Below, piece by piece: positions 10,414 through 21,200 of a stretch of 64,000 bases of DNA; position 1 is the stretch's first letter, and each line of letters begins with the position of its first letter. A program made the translations under genes and the position numbers. A model generated the notes under the pieces. The model was not told the DNA's origin and did not search any database. It was given only the letters and a program-made list of their open reading frames with translations. This DNA is from Entoloma clypeatum (Eukaryota; Basidiomycota; Agaricomycetes; Agaricales; Entolomataceae). Location: positions 1,178,001 through 1,242,000 of the forward strand of contig OY751491.1 in NCBI GenBank assembly GCA_963565915.1, written 5' to 3'.

Positions 10414-11801
10414 AGACAGAAGTAGCGCAGGGCCTAAAAAAGAATCCTCATTGGTATCAACAGGAGAATGGGATCACCTATGCAGGAGAATGAGTCTATG
10501 TCCCGCCAGATCCACAATTACGACAAGAATTAATGTTCGAGTCACACGATGCACCAGTGGCTGGACATCCAGGACAGTACCGGACACATGAACTCCTCAC
10601 TCGCACCTACTGGTGGCCTACCATACTGCATGATGTGAAGAAGTATGTGAAGGGTTGCGACACTTGTCAACGCAACAAGATTAACCGACAAAAGCAACAT
10701 GCTCCGCTACATCCCCATGCAGCACCAAGTCACCCATGGGAAGACATAGGAATCGACGTCGTGGGACCGATACCAGAATCTGATGGAAAAAACGCAATTC
10801 TGGTCATCACGGATAGACATTCAAAGATGCTTCACCTCATTCCGACAACCGTGGAACTATCGGCTGAAGGATTAGCCAAGATCTATCGGGATCAGATATG
10901 GAAGCTTCATGGGATCCCCAAGAAGATCATCAGCGATAGGGGACCGCAGTTCGCCGCGAAGTTCATGGAGATACTCTGCCGCATGTTAGGGATCAAGAGG
11001 AACCTGTCCACCGCATACCACCCACAGACTGATGGACAGGCCGAGCGATCGCATCAGGAAACGGAAGCATTCTTATGAAACTTTGTCAACCATCTACAGG
11101 ATGATTGGGCTGAATGGATTACAATCACAGAGTTCCAGTACAATGACAAAGAACATCAGGCAAGAAAGTGCACCCCATTCTACCTCAACTACGGTTTACA
11201 TCCGTGGAAGGGAGAGCTTGTGTTAGAAGATACCAATCCGGCTGCCAACGACTTCTTGAAAAAACTCAAACAGGCATGAGAAGAAGCCAATGCTGCGCTG
11301 AAACAAGCACAGGATCAGATGAAGAAGACAGTTGACACATGGCGAAGTCCGTCTTGGGACTACCACATTGGAGATAAGGTGTGGCTAGAAGGGACTAACA
11401 TCAGGACTGATCGCCCCTCAAAGAAACTTGATGCACTCTGACATGGACCATTCAAAGTCCTAGAGAAGAAAGGAGCTAGCGCGTACCTTCTTGAGCTTCC
11501 GAAGACTTGGAAGATGATTCACCCTGTGTTCAACGAGACCCTGTTGTCACCATATGAAACTCCAAAGTACGCCATCCAGAAAAAGAAACCAGCCCCTGAT
11601 CCGATCATTGTTGAAGGACGAGAAGAGTACCATGTGTCTATGATCCTAGACTCTCGAAAATTCCGTGGAAAGATCCAGTACCTCATCCAGTGGGAAGGAT
11701 ATGGCCCAGAAGAGAACACATGGGAACCTCGAACTAATGTTCAGAACACTCAAGATTTGATCCGTGATTTCCATCGGCAGAACCCATCTCGTCCACACTA
11801 A
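10414..11801 (+). pseudogene. Integrase with chromodomain of element B
   Basis: The zinc-binding His/Cys region is at 10540-10675 (VAGHPGQYRTHEL, CDTCQRNK). The DDE triad is present: Asp in EDIGIDVVGPIPE, Asp in IISDRGPQF, Glu in DGQAERSHQE. The GPY-like region follows (HPVFNETLLSPYE). The chromodomain is EYHVSMILDSRKF...YLIQWEGYGPEENTWEP near 11625-11775, which binds modified histone tails and targets insertion to heterochromatin in known chromoviruses. The stop is TAA at 11799-11801. Four internal TGA codons (near 10491, 11075, 11276, 11439) stand at Arg positions (for example AFL*NFVN and DAL*HGPF). Confidence 0.92.
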
Positions 11802-11935
11802 AAGACGAGTTCTCAAAAACCCATGGCAGTATTGACCTCATCAGTCAACCACACACCGAGTTCCCCGCTCTAGTCTTCTCCCTGCCCAATATAGCCACCC
11901 CATTCTTCTTTTACCTCTCAACCATCCTCACCACC

Positions 11936-12463
11936 ATGTCAAACACCATCGTCACCTCCACCTCCACCACCAACATCAACCCTGCCATCGCCGCCCTTAT
12001 GAACGAAGCGCTCTCCATGAGAGACCAAATCCATGCCCTTGAAACTTCCCTCGCCGATCTCCTTCATCGACAGATGAATATCTGACTTCATTTGTTGTCC
12101 AATCTCCCCGTCGCCCCGACTCCCAAAGAGAAACAGGTTCTCGGGAATTACACCAGCACCCTCATCATCGAAAATTGACGCATTCAGCTGGCCATCAAAG
12201 GCCTTGAACTCGCCGTAGCCATCAACGAGGAGTTGATATATGATTGGAGCCTCAAGGAAAGTCCGAACTGGTCCGATCCCAACAACAACGAGGGATGGGG
12301 ACAGTGACTCTGTGAGGACACAGAGCTTGGAGAGGGGAACATGTTACGGACTCTACGGTATGAGGACCACGTCATATCTTTTTCTTATCGGCCCGACTCG
12401 GCGCCCTCTTACGAACTCACTATGTCTAATGTCTACTTTCGCAACCTTCAATTCCCAGTCTGA
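11936..12463 (+). pseudogene. Third ORF of element B, downstream of pol, reading into the LTR
   Basis: ATG at 11936 opens a frame of 175 codons that stays open to 12461-12463 except for three TGA codons (12083, 12176, 12305), each readable as former Arg. The N-terminus is Ser/Thr-rich; next is a helical, coiled-coil-like stretch (LMNEALSMRDQIHALETSL). The frame crosses the polypurine tract and the first 120 bases of the LTR. From memory the start resembles N-termini of some Agaricomycete Ty3 Gag proteins, which would make this a displaced gag start. Otherwise it is an extra ORF of unknown function. Confidence 0.45.
12328..12341 (+). promoter_or_regulatory. Polypurine tract of element B
   Basis: GGAGAGGGGAACA lies directly before TGTTACGG, the LTR start. 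Such purine runs prime plus-strand DNA synthesis in LTR retrotransposons. Its position supports calling 12342-12743 a true 3' LTR. Confidence 0.75.
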
Positions 12464-12743
12464 CTCATTACATTACTTCGTCATCCCCTTTAGTATACTT
12501 CGCTCCCGTGCTGACTCGCTTTCTGCAGTCAGCTTACTCACTGTACATAGCCTTCCGCAGTCGCCTTACTCATGCGCACTGCCTTCCGCAGTACTGACTC
12601 ATCCGCTACCGCCTATAGTCAGTACCTATATAAACCTCTTGTACTGTAGTAGATTCCTTAGATTTAGCAATCACTTTGCTCTTCGCCTTTCCACTTTCCT
12701 GCATACTCTGCCCGAACCTTGGAATGGTTTGTTAAGCATAACA
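12342..12743 (+). mobile_element. 3' LTR of element B
   Basis: 402 bases, TGTTAC...ATAACA, nearly identical to the solo LTR at 5996-6397. The flanks (GAACA left, GGGTT right) do not match, as expected when the left flank is the element's own interior. The right flank is the minus-strand pol of element C at codons HVSMLEPAT, so C was the insertion target. Confidence 0.9.
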
Positions 12744-14121
12744 GGGTTGCGGGTTCAAGCATGGAGACGTGGTAGATGGGGTGAACTCCGCGGAATGTGT
12801 CAGGGAGTCGGAGGGTAAAGGAGTGTGTGCCGGGTCGTGCAATGATCTCATATGGTCCCAAGTACTTTTCTGAGAGTTTCTTGGATGGGCATGTTGTGTG
12901 GAAGAACTGTGCTTTGACAAAAACCTGTTGTCCGACAGAGAACGTCGGAGCTGCGATCCGATTGTTGTCAGAGGACTTTTGGTAACATCGTTGAGCATCG
13001 GAGATGGTGGCTTTCAGTTCTTGGTGAAGTTCGTCTAAGTCGGTCACAAAGGATTGGGCTCGGGAAGAGGCAAGGTCTTGTTCTGGGTGAACAGTAATGT
13101 TCGGATGGTAACCCTTGTTAGCAAAGAAGGGAGATATGCCAGTGGTAGCACTAGGTGCATTGTTGTACATGAACTCTGCAATTGGAAGGAGAGCAGACCA
13201 GTTGTCCTGTTGGTAGTTGCAGAATATCCGCAAGTACTGTTTGAGGGTCTGGTTAGTGCGTTCGGTTTGGCCATTGCCTTCAGGGTGGTAACTGGAGGTG
13301 AAGTGGAGGGTCATGTTTAGAGCCTTTCTGAGAGATCGGAAGAATCGGGAGACGAATTCGGGGCCACGGTCAGAGGTGACATGTTCGGGGACGCTGTGTT
13401 TAGAGAAGACATGCAATACGAAGAGTACAGCAAGGTCTTCGGAGGTACAGTGAATGGTTGTCGGAATGAAGATACTTTGCTTCGTCAATCGGTCAACGAT
13501 AACGAGGATGGAGTCAAAGTTGTCGGAGGTCAGAAGGGTCTCGATGAAATCCATTGAGATAGAATTCCAAGGACGTTCGGGGATCGGGAGCTGTTTGAGT
13601 AGACCGTAAGGCTTGTGTCTTTGTGGCTTCAATCGCATGCAAGTGGTACATGACTTGCAAGAGTGTTTGACAAAATCTCGTATGCCGGGCCAGGTGTAAT
13701 CGCGCTGAATGAGACTGAGTGTCTTGTTCTGACCTGGGTGACCAGCAAGCATATGATTGTGCTTGTGCTGTAGGACTCGGAGTCGGAGGTCGTCGGAGTT
13801 GGGAACATATATCTGATCGTCATGTTGGAGGAAACCATCAGGGTTGAGAGACCAGCGGGGTTTAGGATCCTTAGAAAGAGTGTCGTAAAGAGTGTCGGAA
13901 GGGAGTGCTGTGAGTATGTCATGGTGAAGCTTTTCTGTGTCCATGATAATGGTTGCACGGAGGACGGGCTCAAGGGGTTGAGTCGCACGAACTGAAGCAG
14001 AGAGCTGTTCTTGCGAAAAGACTGGTCGGAGGTTGGTCGGATTGATGTTGACGTAGTCACTATTTCCCCCTTTAGGGTAGACATCCCAACGTCTAGTTAG
14101 AGAGTCGGGTTTAGTTCCCAA
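12744..14121 (-). pseudogene. Integrase region of Ty3/gypsy element C, cut by the LTR of B
   Basis: The minus strand encodes the end of the RNase H linker (SLTRRWDVYPKGGNSDY), the zinc region (HNHMLAGHPGQNKTLSL, CKSCTTC), then Asp in SISMDFIETL, Asp in SDRGPEF and Glu in NGQTERTNQTL, so the DDE triad is intact. It runs to HPIYHVSMLEPAT. After that the frame enters the antisense of LTR B, so the chromodomain of C is missing here. About 460 codons are open without a stop, unusually well preserved for this window. Close relative of E (49129-51070). Confidence 0.93.
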
Positions 14122-15300
14122 TCGGCCGGGGCGGAATCGGATGACGAGGTTGAACTGAGAAAGGTATTCTGACCATCAGACTTGTCGGCATGAAAGAACT
14201 TTGGTGGTGGCAAAATACTCGAGATTTTTGTGGTCGGTAACGACGTCAATCGGAGTACCGGAGCCTTCGAGGTAATGGCACCAAATTTTAAACACTTCGT
14301 AGATGGCAAGAAGTTCCTTATTGTGGGTGTCATAGCTTACTTTTGGGGCCGTAAAGGTGCGGGAATGGAATGCGATGGGGTGGACTTCATTGTCGGAGGT
14401 GACGATCGACAAAATAGCCGCTAGGGCATAGTCGGATGCGTCGGTTTTGATAATTATCGGAGAGTCAGGGATCCAGTGTGTCGGGATCGGTGCAGTGGTA
14501 AATGCCTTTTTCAGGTCATTAAAAGCGGTTCGAGCATCGTCGGAGAACAGCCAAGTGGCATGTTTCCTGGTTAAATGAGTGAGTGGAATAGTGATGTTGG
14601 AATAGAATGGAATGAAACGTCGGTAAAAGTTTGCCAAACCTAAAAAGGACTGGACGTCCTTCACTCTGCGCGGTTCAGGCCAATCCTGAATAATCTTGAC
14701 TTTTGCTTCCGACATTTTGAGTCCGTCAGGAGAAAGGATAAATCCAAGATATTCTACAGTTTCGGCAGAGAAGTTGCACTTGTCGGCGCGGGCGTAAAGA
14801 CCATGTTGTCGGAGTCGTCAGAGGACTTCTCGGACATGTTTTTTGTGTTCCTCGGGGTTGTCGGAGTAGATCAGGATGTCGTCGAGGTAAACGGTAATGC
14901 AGTTGTCCAGAAGGTCGGAGAAGATGTCATTCATGAAACGTTGGAAGGCTGCAGGTGCGTTAGACAATCCGAATGGCATGACTAACCATTCAAATGATCC
15001 ATAGCGAGTGCGGAAAGCAGTTTTCCATTCATCCCCTTCAGCGATGCGGACTAGGTGGTATGCGTGTCAGAGGTCTATGGTGGTATAAACATGTGCTTTT
15101 CTGGCAGTGGCTAAGAGGTCGGAGATGAGCGGAAGTGGGTATCGGTCCTTCTTTGTGATTTTGTTCAGGCCTCGGTAGTCGATGCATAGTCGGAGTGATC
15201 CATCTTTCTTTCAGACGAAGAGGATTGGAGCGCCGTGAGGTGAACTAGAAGGTTTGATAAAACCGATATTGAGATGCTCGTTGATGAAGTCTCAGAGGGA
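14122..15300 (-). pseudogene. Reverse transcriptase and RNase H of element C
   Basis: On the minus strand, from 15300 inward: RT start (GFIKPSSS, then GAPILFV and KKDGS), a mid block with [52 protein letters not shown], then WPEPRRVKDVQSFLGLANFY and RNase H IIKTDASDYALAAILSI to DHKNLEYFATT. The first 14176-14715 portion is open; the RT portion has frameshifts and stops. The right edge at about 15300 joins abruptly to the Z1 gene, so the RT N-terminus, protease, gag and 5' LTR are missing. Confidence 0.88.
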
Positions 15301-16263
15301 TCTGGACGAGTTGTTGAAGGAGAAGATGGCGACGGCAAAGGAGAAGACAGAAACGGCGAAGGAGATAACGGCGACAACAATGGTGAAAACAACGGCGACA
15401 ACAAATAATGACGGCGAACGAGAAAACGGCGACAACAACGGCGATGGCGAAGCAACCGGCGAAGAAGATAGTGGGTGCAGCAAAGCCAGGAACGGGAAAG
15501 GTGGTGAAGGACACACCTGCGAAGATGACGCTGAGGTCGAAGCCAACCGTGGCTTCAAGCAGTGACGAGGACGAGCAACCGGCACCAGCCCGAGGTGAGA
15601 CGATGCAAGGCCGCAGGAATTGCGCTCGGCGAGCCCCTGTCCACACCGGCGAATACAACGACATCCCGTGCAATAGGTGCAAATTGAAGGCGCAGCCGTG
15701 TGAGAAGGAGAAGTTTGCTGCAGCATGTTATGCCTGCTACACGCTGAAGGGGAAATGCCTGACTGGTGGCGAGGTGCCTCAGAGGAAGAAGAAGACCAAG
15801 GTGGAGGGCCGCAGTGCGTCATGAAAGGCGAAACCGGAGAAGGAGGCAGCACGGCAGAAGGCGACAAAGGCAACTGAATATGTGGAGGTAGAGACAGAGG
15901 TGGACGGTGACGATGAGGACGATGAAGATAAGAATGGAAATGTGGTGACTGGCCCAGGAGCAACCACCTCCCGGCAATGACCCATTGGCGACGGCGAAGC
16001 CAGGGGTGACACTTCACTGGTGGCAGGTTCGACACTGCCCCCTGCCCTCATAGATGCACATGAGTAATTATACTGAATCATTTCTTGTACATCATCTCAC
16101 GCAGTCTGGCCTGGCAGTGGAGCTATACCTGGTGGACTGGTTCCACCAGCAGGGAACCATCTCGCAGCGGGCATACCATACACAGAGTGGCACCCTGTTC
16201 AAGCTTGAAGGGCAGATTAACAAGCTCACAAACCGCTTCAACCGAATCCTGGAGGGGGCAAAT
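15301..16263 (+). pseudogene. Zinc-cluster protein gene Z, copy 1 (3' part lost)
   Basis: A Lys/Ala/Thr-rich N-terminus is built on GGCGA-type repeats. Next is a cysteine pattern C-x2-C-x6-C-x8-C-x2-C-x6-C (CNRC from 15669 to GKC near 15758), which fits the Zn2Cys6 spacing. A basic stretch (QRKKKTKVEG), an acidic stretch (TEVDGDDEDDEDKN) and a helical end (LVDWFHQQGTISQRAYHTQ; INKLTNRFNRILEGAN) follow. TGA at 15822-15824 and 15978-15980 correspond to CGA at 21228-21230 and 21384-21386 in copy 2. The gene is cut after GGCAAAT by a Ty3 LTR. Role unknown; DNA binding is inferred from the motif only. Confidence 0.6.
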
Positions 16264-16722
16264 TGTTACATTCTGATAAATTCCGACGATTTCCGACCAA
16301 TCCCGACACCTCTGACACCTCCAACATTTTGACTAATACTTATTATGCATACTTACTGTTATGAATCTCGTTACTACGTACATTACTTACATCCGACCAT
16401 TTTACTTATGTTAAGAATCTCTGACAGCCACTCGTTATCCGACTCCGATGAAGCCACACGTCCTCCGACATAGTATTTAAACTTATGTAGAATCGTGTAT
16501 TTGCTTCAGTTTGAATATCAACTTAGATTCGACATCTTACCTCCCACCCTCTTTCCTACTCTTAACTTGAGTCCGACCTCCGATCCTCCAATCCTCCGAT
16601 CCTCCGAAATAAGGACACCAACATATTAGCGAGGGCGCAACACACAAGTTGAAGCCAAGTCCTTGCCCCTACGTCGCACACACTCCGACCACGCTCCGAC
16701 CCTCCGACATGTCCGACATAGC
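16264..16722 (+). mobile_element. Ty3 LTR (family of E) inserted in Z1 and cut by copia
   Basis: Starts TGTTACATTCTGATAAATTC; the first 302 bases match the 3' LTR of element E at 52030-52331. The downstream part, with GGGCGCAAC and CAAGTTGAAGCCA, also resembles the LTR of element D (57430-57973) and the solo LTR at 31333-31922, so these families share LTR ancestry. The end near 16722 is interrupted by the copia LTR. Confidence 0.8.
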
Positions 16723-16848
16723 TGTTGGAACAGCATACGATCACATCAACACTGGAGGTGATCACAGTGGATGGGTTGTCATGCAGTCCTAGCATACTCT
16801 ACACTACGCGCTACGGATCATGTATCTGGAAGCGGAACTCGTTCAACA
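16723..16848 (-). mobile_element. 3' LTR of the copia element
   Basis: 126 bases that start TGTTGAACGAG and end CTGTTCCAACA when read on the minus strand. The adjacent 16849-16860 is, on the minus strand, a purine run ATCGAGGGGGAG, a typical copia polypurine tract. The 5 bases beyond the LTR are ATAGC (16718-16722); the matching duplication is not in the window. Confidence 0.8.
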
Positions 16849-16874
16849 CTCCCCCTCGATGTGTATACATCGGA

Positions 16875-18130
16875 TTATGAAAATGTCAAGCCTAGATGTT
16901 GGCAACATCTTTCAAAGAGTTCCCGACTAAGATTTTTAGTTAGCATATCCATGGGATTGGATGTGCCTTCAATGTACTCTACAGTGATCAATCCACGAGA
17001 GATGTACTCTCGGATGATGTGATATCTAAGATTGATATGCTTAGTACAGGGTTGTTCCCAATAAAGATCGAGTCATGATTGTCGGCATAGATTGGGACAT
17101 TCCACATTAGGAAGCCAATCTCCTGGAAGAGTTGGATTACCAGACCCTATGATCTGCTGAAATTGTGATCGAAGTGCAGCAGTGGCAGTGCCAGCATTTG
17201 CTGTTGGCTTGTATCCAGTAGGTAGAGGAGTCTTGGCGATCATTGCATTTGTCATGCCAAATCTCTCTACTACTTTTTGTAAATAGGCGCATTGATCGAT
17301 CATGATCATATTCTTGGTACGCGTGATGCGCATTCTCAAGAATTCAGTGGGTTCACCTAGATCACGAGATTCCCAAATAGCCATGAATTTGGCTCTTTTA
17401 TCGGTTGTAAGCTTAGTGTCTGGCCCATGAACATTGCATCATCGACATAGGTTATTGCTAGTACGATGATTCTGTTCGGGGAATAGAAAACAAAGATTCC
17501 GGCATCAGATATGACCCTTTGGAAACCTAGTTTCTTCATGGATTTCTCCATGGCATGCCACCATGCAAGTCCAGCCTGCTTCAAACCGTAAATAGCCTTA
17601 TGCAGGCACCAAACAAGAAGTTCTTTGCCTTTTATTTTGAAGCCTTCCGGTTGCATCATGTATAACTCTTCCTGGAGTTTCCCATAAAGGAAAGCAGCAG
17701 TTACATCAAGCGCGAGAATTACCCAACTCTCAAGCGCGGCAGTAGCGAGCATGAGATGTACTGTCTCGAATCAAACTATGGGAGAGAATACCTCGTCGAA
17801 ATCGATTCCCTTGATTTGCAAGAACCCTTGAGCAACAAGCCGAGCCTTTTTATGGCCGTCAGTCTTTATGTCGAAGACCCATCATGAGCCGATGGCCTTC
17901 CGTCTGGTTGGTAAAGGTGTTAGATCATATACATCATGCCGCTTGATGCTATCAAGTTCCTTATGGCATGCGTCCAACCACTCATCCTGGAGGTTTTTCA
18001 GCATTTTGGCAATGTTGCAAAACTTCATCTTCCGGATATCACGGAACTGTGAGAGATTAGAATCAGAGTGAGAAACGGCTGATGCAAGTAGCGCGTTCAA
18101 CTCAGCGATCTGTTTCGTGTCTCCCCCTCA
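16875..18130 (-). pseudogene. Copia reverse transcriptase and RNase H
   Basis: RT blocks: EWLDACHKELDSIKRHDVYD, WVFDIKTDGHKKARLVAQGF, LALDVTAAFLYGKLQEELYM, AIYGLKQAGLAWW, and YVDD near 17440 (catalytic motif). RNase H ends HINLRYHIIREYISRG and DMLTKNLS. About 200 residues between FQQIIGS and NPTLPGDWLPNVECP are missing, a deletion joining late RT to late RNase H. TGA stops at GS*WVFD (near 17884) and PIV*FETV (near 17771) both stand where Arg is usual in copia RT. A non-functional copy. Confidence 0.93.
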
Positions 18131-18343
18131 TTTCCGAACTAATTGTTCTAGGTACAAGTTAAATGCTTTTGGACCTATCTCCACATCATTCATCATTTCG
18201 CGCAGTAAGCTCTCCGCATCCGTATCTTCCAAAGGTTCATCATCAGGAACTTTGGGGTCATCAGGAGGAGTACCAGAAGATCCACTAGGCCCTGCGTCAG
18301 GTGGGGCTAAGGGGGAACTAGGTTCCACTTCTTCCTGTCCTGA

Positions 18344-20151
18344 TCAGGGAACATTGCGGAGCCAGGAAGGCTCACGCTGCTGTTTCTCTTGATTCACGGC
18401 TTCACGCCAAGAGCATGTGCGATTGATGTCACGTTCTTGTTGCATGGAGTGCCATTGCTCCCCGTAGATGTTGCCTTCCCATCGAGGCGGGTTAGCATTC
18501 CTTCGTGGTTGAGGGACTTCAGCAGGCGGAGGATTTGCCAGCTGGTTCTGGACCTCAGGATCATCCTGATTTGAAGGTGGTACATCAGCGCCGTCGTGCT
18601 GGTTTCCATTTGGAGCAGAAGGGGGATCAGAGGATTCATCTCCGCTCAGCTGATTACACCTGCGGGAATGATAATGAACATCTCCGTCTCCGAAGTGGTG
18701 ATCAACATCGTCATCAGGGTTTCCGTCATCCTGAGACTCATCATGGGAAGGCTCATTTCCCATGGGTGTGTGTTGTGGCACTTTGGTATCCGGACACCTC
18801 AGAAAGAGTGTTTATCAAATACCGCGGTAGTACCAATAAAGATACTGTTTTTATCAGTCATAAACTGATATGCTTTCATTCCTGGTTTAAAACCCATGAA
18901 GGTCATAAGCTCCGCACATGGATTTAATTTATTCATGCGGCGTTCTTCAGGAATATAAACATAGGCAGCACAGCCTAAAACACGGAGATTTGATACATCC
19001 GGTTTTTCCCCTTTTAGAGATTCAAAAGGTGTTTTCCAATAAAGTTGTTTAATTGGCGTGCGATTATAGACATGCACGGCATGTAAAATGCAAAACTCCC
19101 ACCATGATTGTGGTAAGCAGGCGGCAAATCACATCGCCTGTGCTTTCTCTACAATGGTGCGGTTAATCCTTTCGGCTCGACCGTTTTGTTGGGGTGTATT
19201 AGGAGCTGAAATTTCCACAGCAATTCCAAGATCCTCGAGGTATTTTACTACCCCAGTTTCCTTTTTGAACTCTCCCCCTCCATCAAAACGCCATCGGCGA
19301 AATTGGGCATTAAACTGGGTTTTCATAAGCGTTGTCCACTTTTTGAATGCATCAGAGGTATTGGATTTGAGTTTCAACAATACCGTCCAAGCATGCCCAG
19401 AATAGTCATCCAAGAAGCTGACGTAGTATTTAAATTTGTGATAGGAGGCGACAGGAAACTCTTTGAGGTCCAAATGGAGCAACTCAAAGGGTCTGGAAGC
19501 ACGTGAAGATGAAGAAGGGAAGCTTTTCAACCTCAACTTCGCTTCTGCACAGGGACGGCATGGCTTATCCTTAAGGGGGAATTGAACGTCCCTTGGGAAT
19601 CCATCACATGTGTCGGGTGCCTTTTTCAGGAAATCTTTACCAGGGTGTGCAAACCGCTGATGCCAAATGCTGTAATCGGCTTTATAGACATCGATATTTC
19701 TAGCATTTAGCTGCATGATTTGTTCAACGAGTGTATTTACCCAGTATATTGTCGAACCGGGAAAATGAGGTTCACATCTTAGTACACACTTTCCATCTTT
19801 GAAGAAACTAAGATTGTCAGCTGAGCCAGCGACATTTAATCCAGATTCTTGAAGAATTTCACCCATCGACATGAGGCGAGTGGAAAGCTCCAGGATGTGT
19901 AGAACCGGATAAAGCCGAGTCATTAGACTTCTTGGCTTTTCTTGATGTGATGGTATCATGTGAGTGATAAACACGGTCCCTCTTCCTTTCATAGAGATCT
20001 TTGCTTTGCCTGCAGTTTGGGCAGTACAGACAGATTTCTCTTCTTCGTACGTTGCAAAGTCACTCATCTCTGTGGTGAAGTGCATACTAGCGCCGGAATC
20101 CATGATCCACTCGGCGTCATTAGTATCTTTGGATTTGTTCTTATATTTCAA
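18344..20151 (-). pseudogene. Copia protease and integrase with linker
   Basis: The protease motif WIMDSGASMHFT is at about 20095. GAG-pre-integrase is YSIWHQRFAHPGKDF with Cys pair CRPCAEAK. The integrase triad is Asp in LHLDLKEF, Asp in RWRFDGGGEF and Glu in PQQNGRAERINRT. The C-terminal block continues at 19077-18799 (NRTPIKQLYWKTPFESLKG; LGCAAYVYIPEERR). An acidic Asn/Pro/Asp-rich linker (18781-18344) leads to RT. The frame from 20151 to 19129 is open for 340 codons. Processing, integration and target joining are the known roles. Confidence 0.93.
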
Positions 20152-20186
20152 ACATGAAGCAAAATGATCATATATCAGGTAGTCAA

Positions 20187-20905
20187 CCTACACTGTATTG
20201 TAATATACGGTCTAGCGAACGCATACACTGTATGGTAAATTACAGAAGCAGCAAATTCGCTAGAGCACCAGCAAATTTGCCACGGCAGGCGGCGACAGAA
20301 TGAAATGTGGCCGGCAACAAACTCTATGCCCCCAGCGACAAAGTCAATGCAGCCGGCGACAGTCAATGCAGCTGGCGACAATGATCGGCCGACGACAGTC
20401 AAATGAAATGTGGCCGGCGACAACACATCAATCGACAGTCAAATGTTGGCCGGTGACGATGTCAATCCAGCCGGTGACAACAGGTCAATCCAGCCGGCGA
20501 CCCTCAAATGAAATGTGGCTGGCGAAAAAACTCAATGGTCACCAGCGAAAAGGTTGAAAAGGACCAGCGAAAGGTGGCCAGCGACAACACTCAATGCGGC
20601 CCTCAATGCGGCCGACACCAGGATTGCCGTTGTCATCTTGACGGAGTAGTCCGTCGCAGCATGAGACATTGATCTCGCCTGGACGTGTTGCCGGCACAAG
20701 ACATGTCCTGAGACCGGCGACACGGCGAACACGTACCGGCGAAACGATGGTTGGTGAAACGATGGTCACCGGCGAAAGGAAGGACCAGCGAAAAGGTTTA
20801 CCGGCGAAAGGAAGGGCGGCGAAAGAAAGGATCGGCGAAAGAATGTCAGTGAAAGGATGTCGAAAGGATGTCAGCAAGGAATCAAGCCGGCGACAACAGT
20901 CATCT
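20187..20905 (+). repeat. Repeat element with GGCGACA minisatellite (copy a)
   Basis: It starts with a block, CAACCTACACTGTATTGTAA to about 20330, that recurs at 33593-33740 and in reverse at 32190-32300. It then becomes an imperfect minisatellite with the core GCCGGCGACA spaced 17-24 bases (for example CAGCCGGCGACAGTCAATG). Open frames here are repeat-driven and not believed to be genes. Confidence 0.75.
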
Positions 20906-20994
20906 GTTACAAACCAGGAGGTGTTTCATGTTATCCTATTTTACATTGCAACCCCTAATGTACCTATTCCCCATTGCCCAACCGCCCACCCGCA

Positions 20995-21200
20995 CCCTCC
21001 CCATCTTGTTCCTGCATTGCCCCACGATCTATATTGATGATCCTGTCGGCGATATTGTCGCTGACCATCTCATCAACCATTCGCTGGGTGTCAGCCGCCT
21101 GGCGCCAGGAAGTGTCAAGGGTGTGGATCCTGTGTACCTCTGCATGGTACAGATGGTGTGCAGCATCCTTGTAGCTGATGCCCAGCTGTGCCTGGAGGGC
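20995..21200 (-). pseudogene. Possible KDZ transposase fragment
   Basis: The minus strand reads VKALQAQLGISYKDAAHHLY followed by HAEVHRIHTLDTSW and MVDEMVSDNIADRI. From memory this resembles the region after the catalytic core in fungal KDZ transposases (SYKDAAHRLY-like). It is joined to Z2 at about 21201, replacing the Z2 zinc-cluster half. The assignment rests on recollection of family sequences. Confidence 0.35.

Larger units (their letters stand above)
7970..12743 (+). mobile_element. Ty3/gypsy chromovirus B, 5'-truncated
   Basis: The order is protease, reverse transcriptase, RNase H, integrase, chromodomain, a further ORF, polypurine tract and 3' LTR, as in chromoviruses. The 5' LTR and gag are absent: homology starts near 7970 next to the fold-back structure. 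A gag-protease piece of the same family lies on the other strand at 41890-43420. pol contains stops at 8182, 8587, 8854, 9106, 10491, 11075, 11276 and 11439, all TGA at positions where Arg fits, plus a frameshifting 239-bp duplication. The 3' LTR lies inside element C, so B inserted into C; B's left side with C has been lost. Confidence 0.9.
16723..20186 (-). mobile_element. Ty1/copia retrotransposon, 5'-truncated
   Basis: The minus-strand order protease, integrase, RT, RNase H, polypurine tract, LTR is diagnostic of copia-type elements. The 3' LTR (16723-16848) is short and bounded by TGTTG...CAACA. Gag and the 5' LTR are absent: homology stops near 20160-20186, where a GGCGA-repeat element begins. 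The element lies inside the LTR at 16264-16722. Confidence 0.93.

Noticed and set aside
8182..11441. In-frame TGA codons as evidence for a recoded genetic code or selenocysteine
   Set aside because: The sister copies have CGA at the compared sites, stops co-occur with frameshifts and duplications, and all affected genes are repeats. CpG deamination explains them.
12342..12743. A second solo LTR at this position
   Set aside because: The flanking 5-mers differ and a polypurine tract plus chromovirus pol lie directly upstream, so it is a 3' LTR.
12664..12743. The last 25 codons of the 12664-14121 minus frame as part of integrase C
   Set aside because: They are antisense LTR sequence; true homology to element E stops at LEPAT.
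14803..14985. Plus-strand frames opposite element C RT (and equivalent at 2245)
   Set aside because: Shadow frames of conserved RT codons on the other strand.
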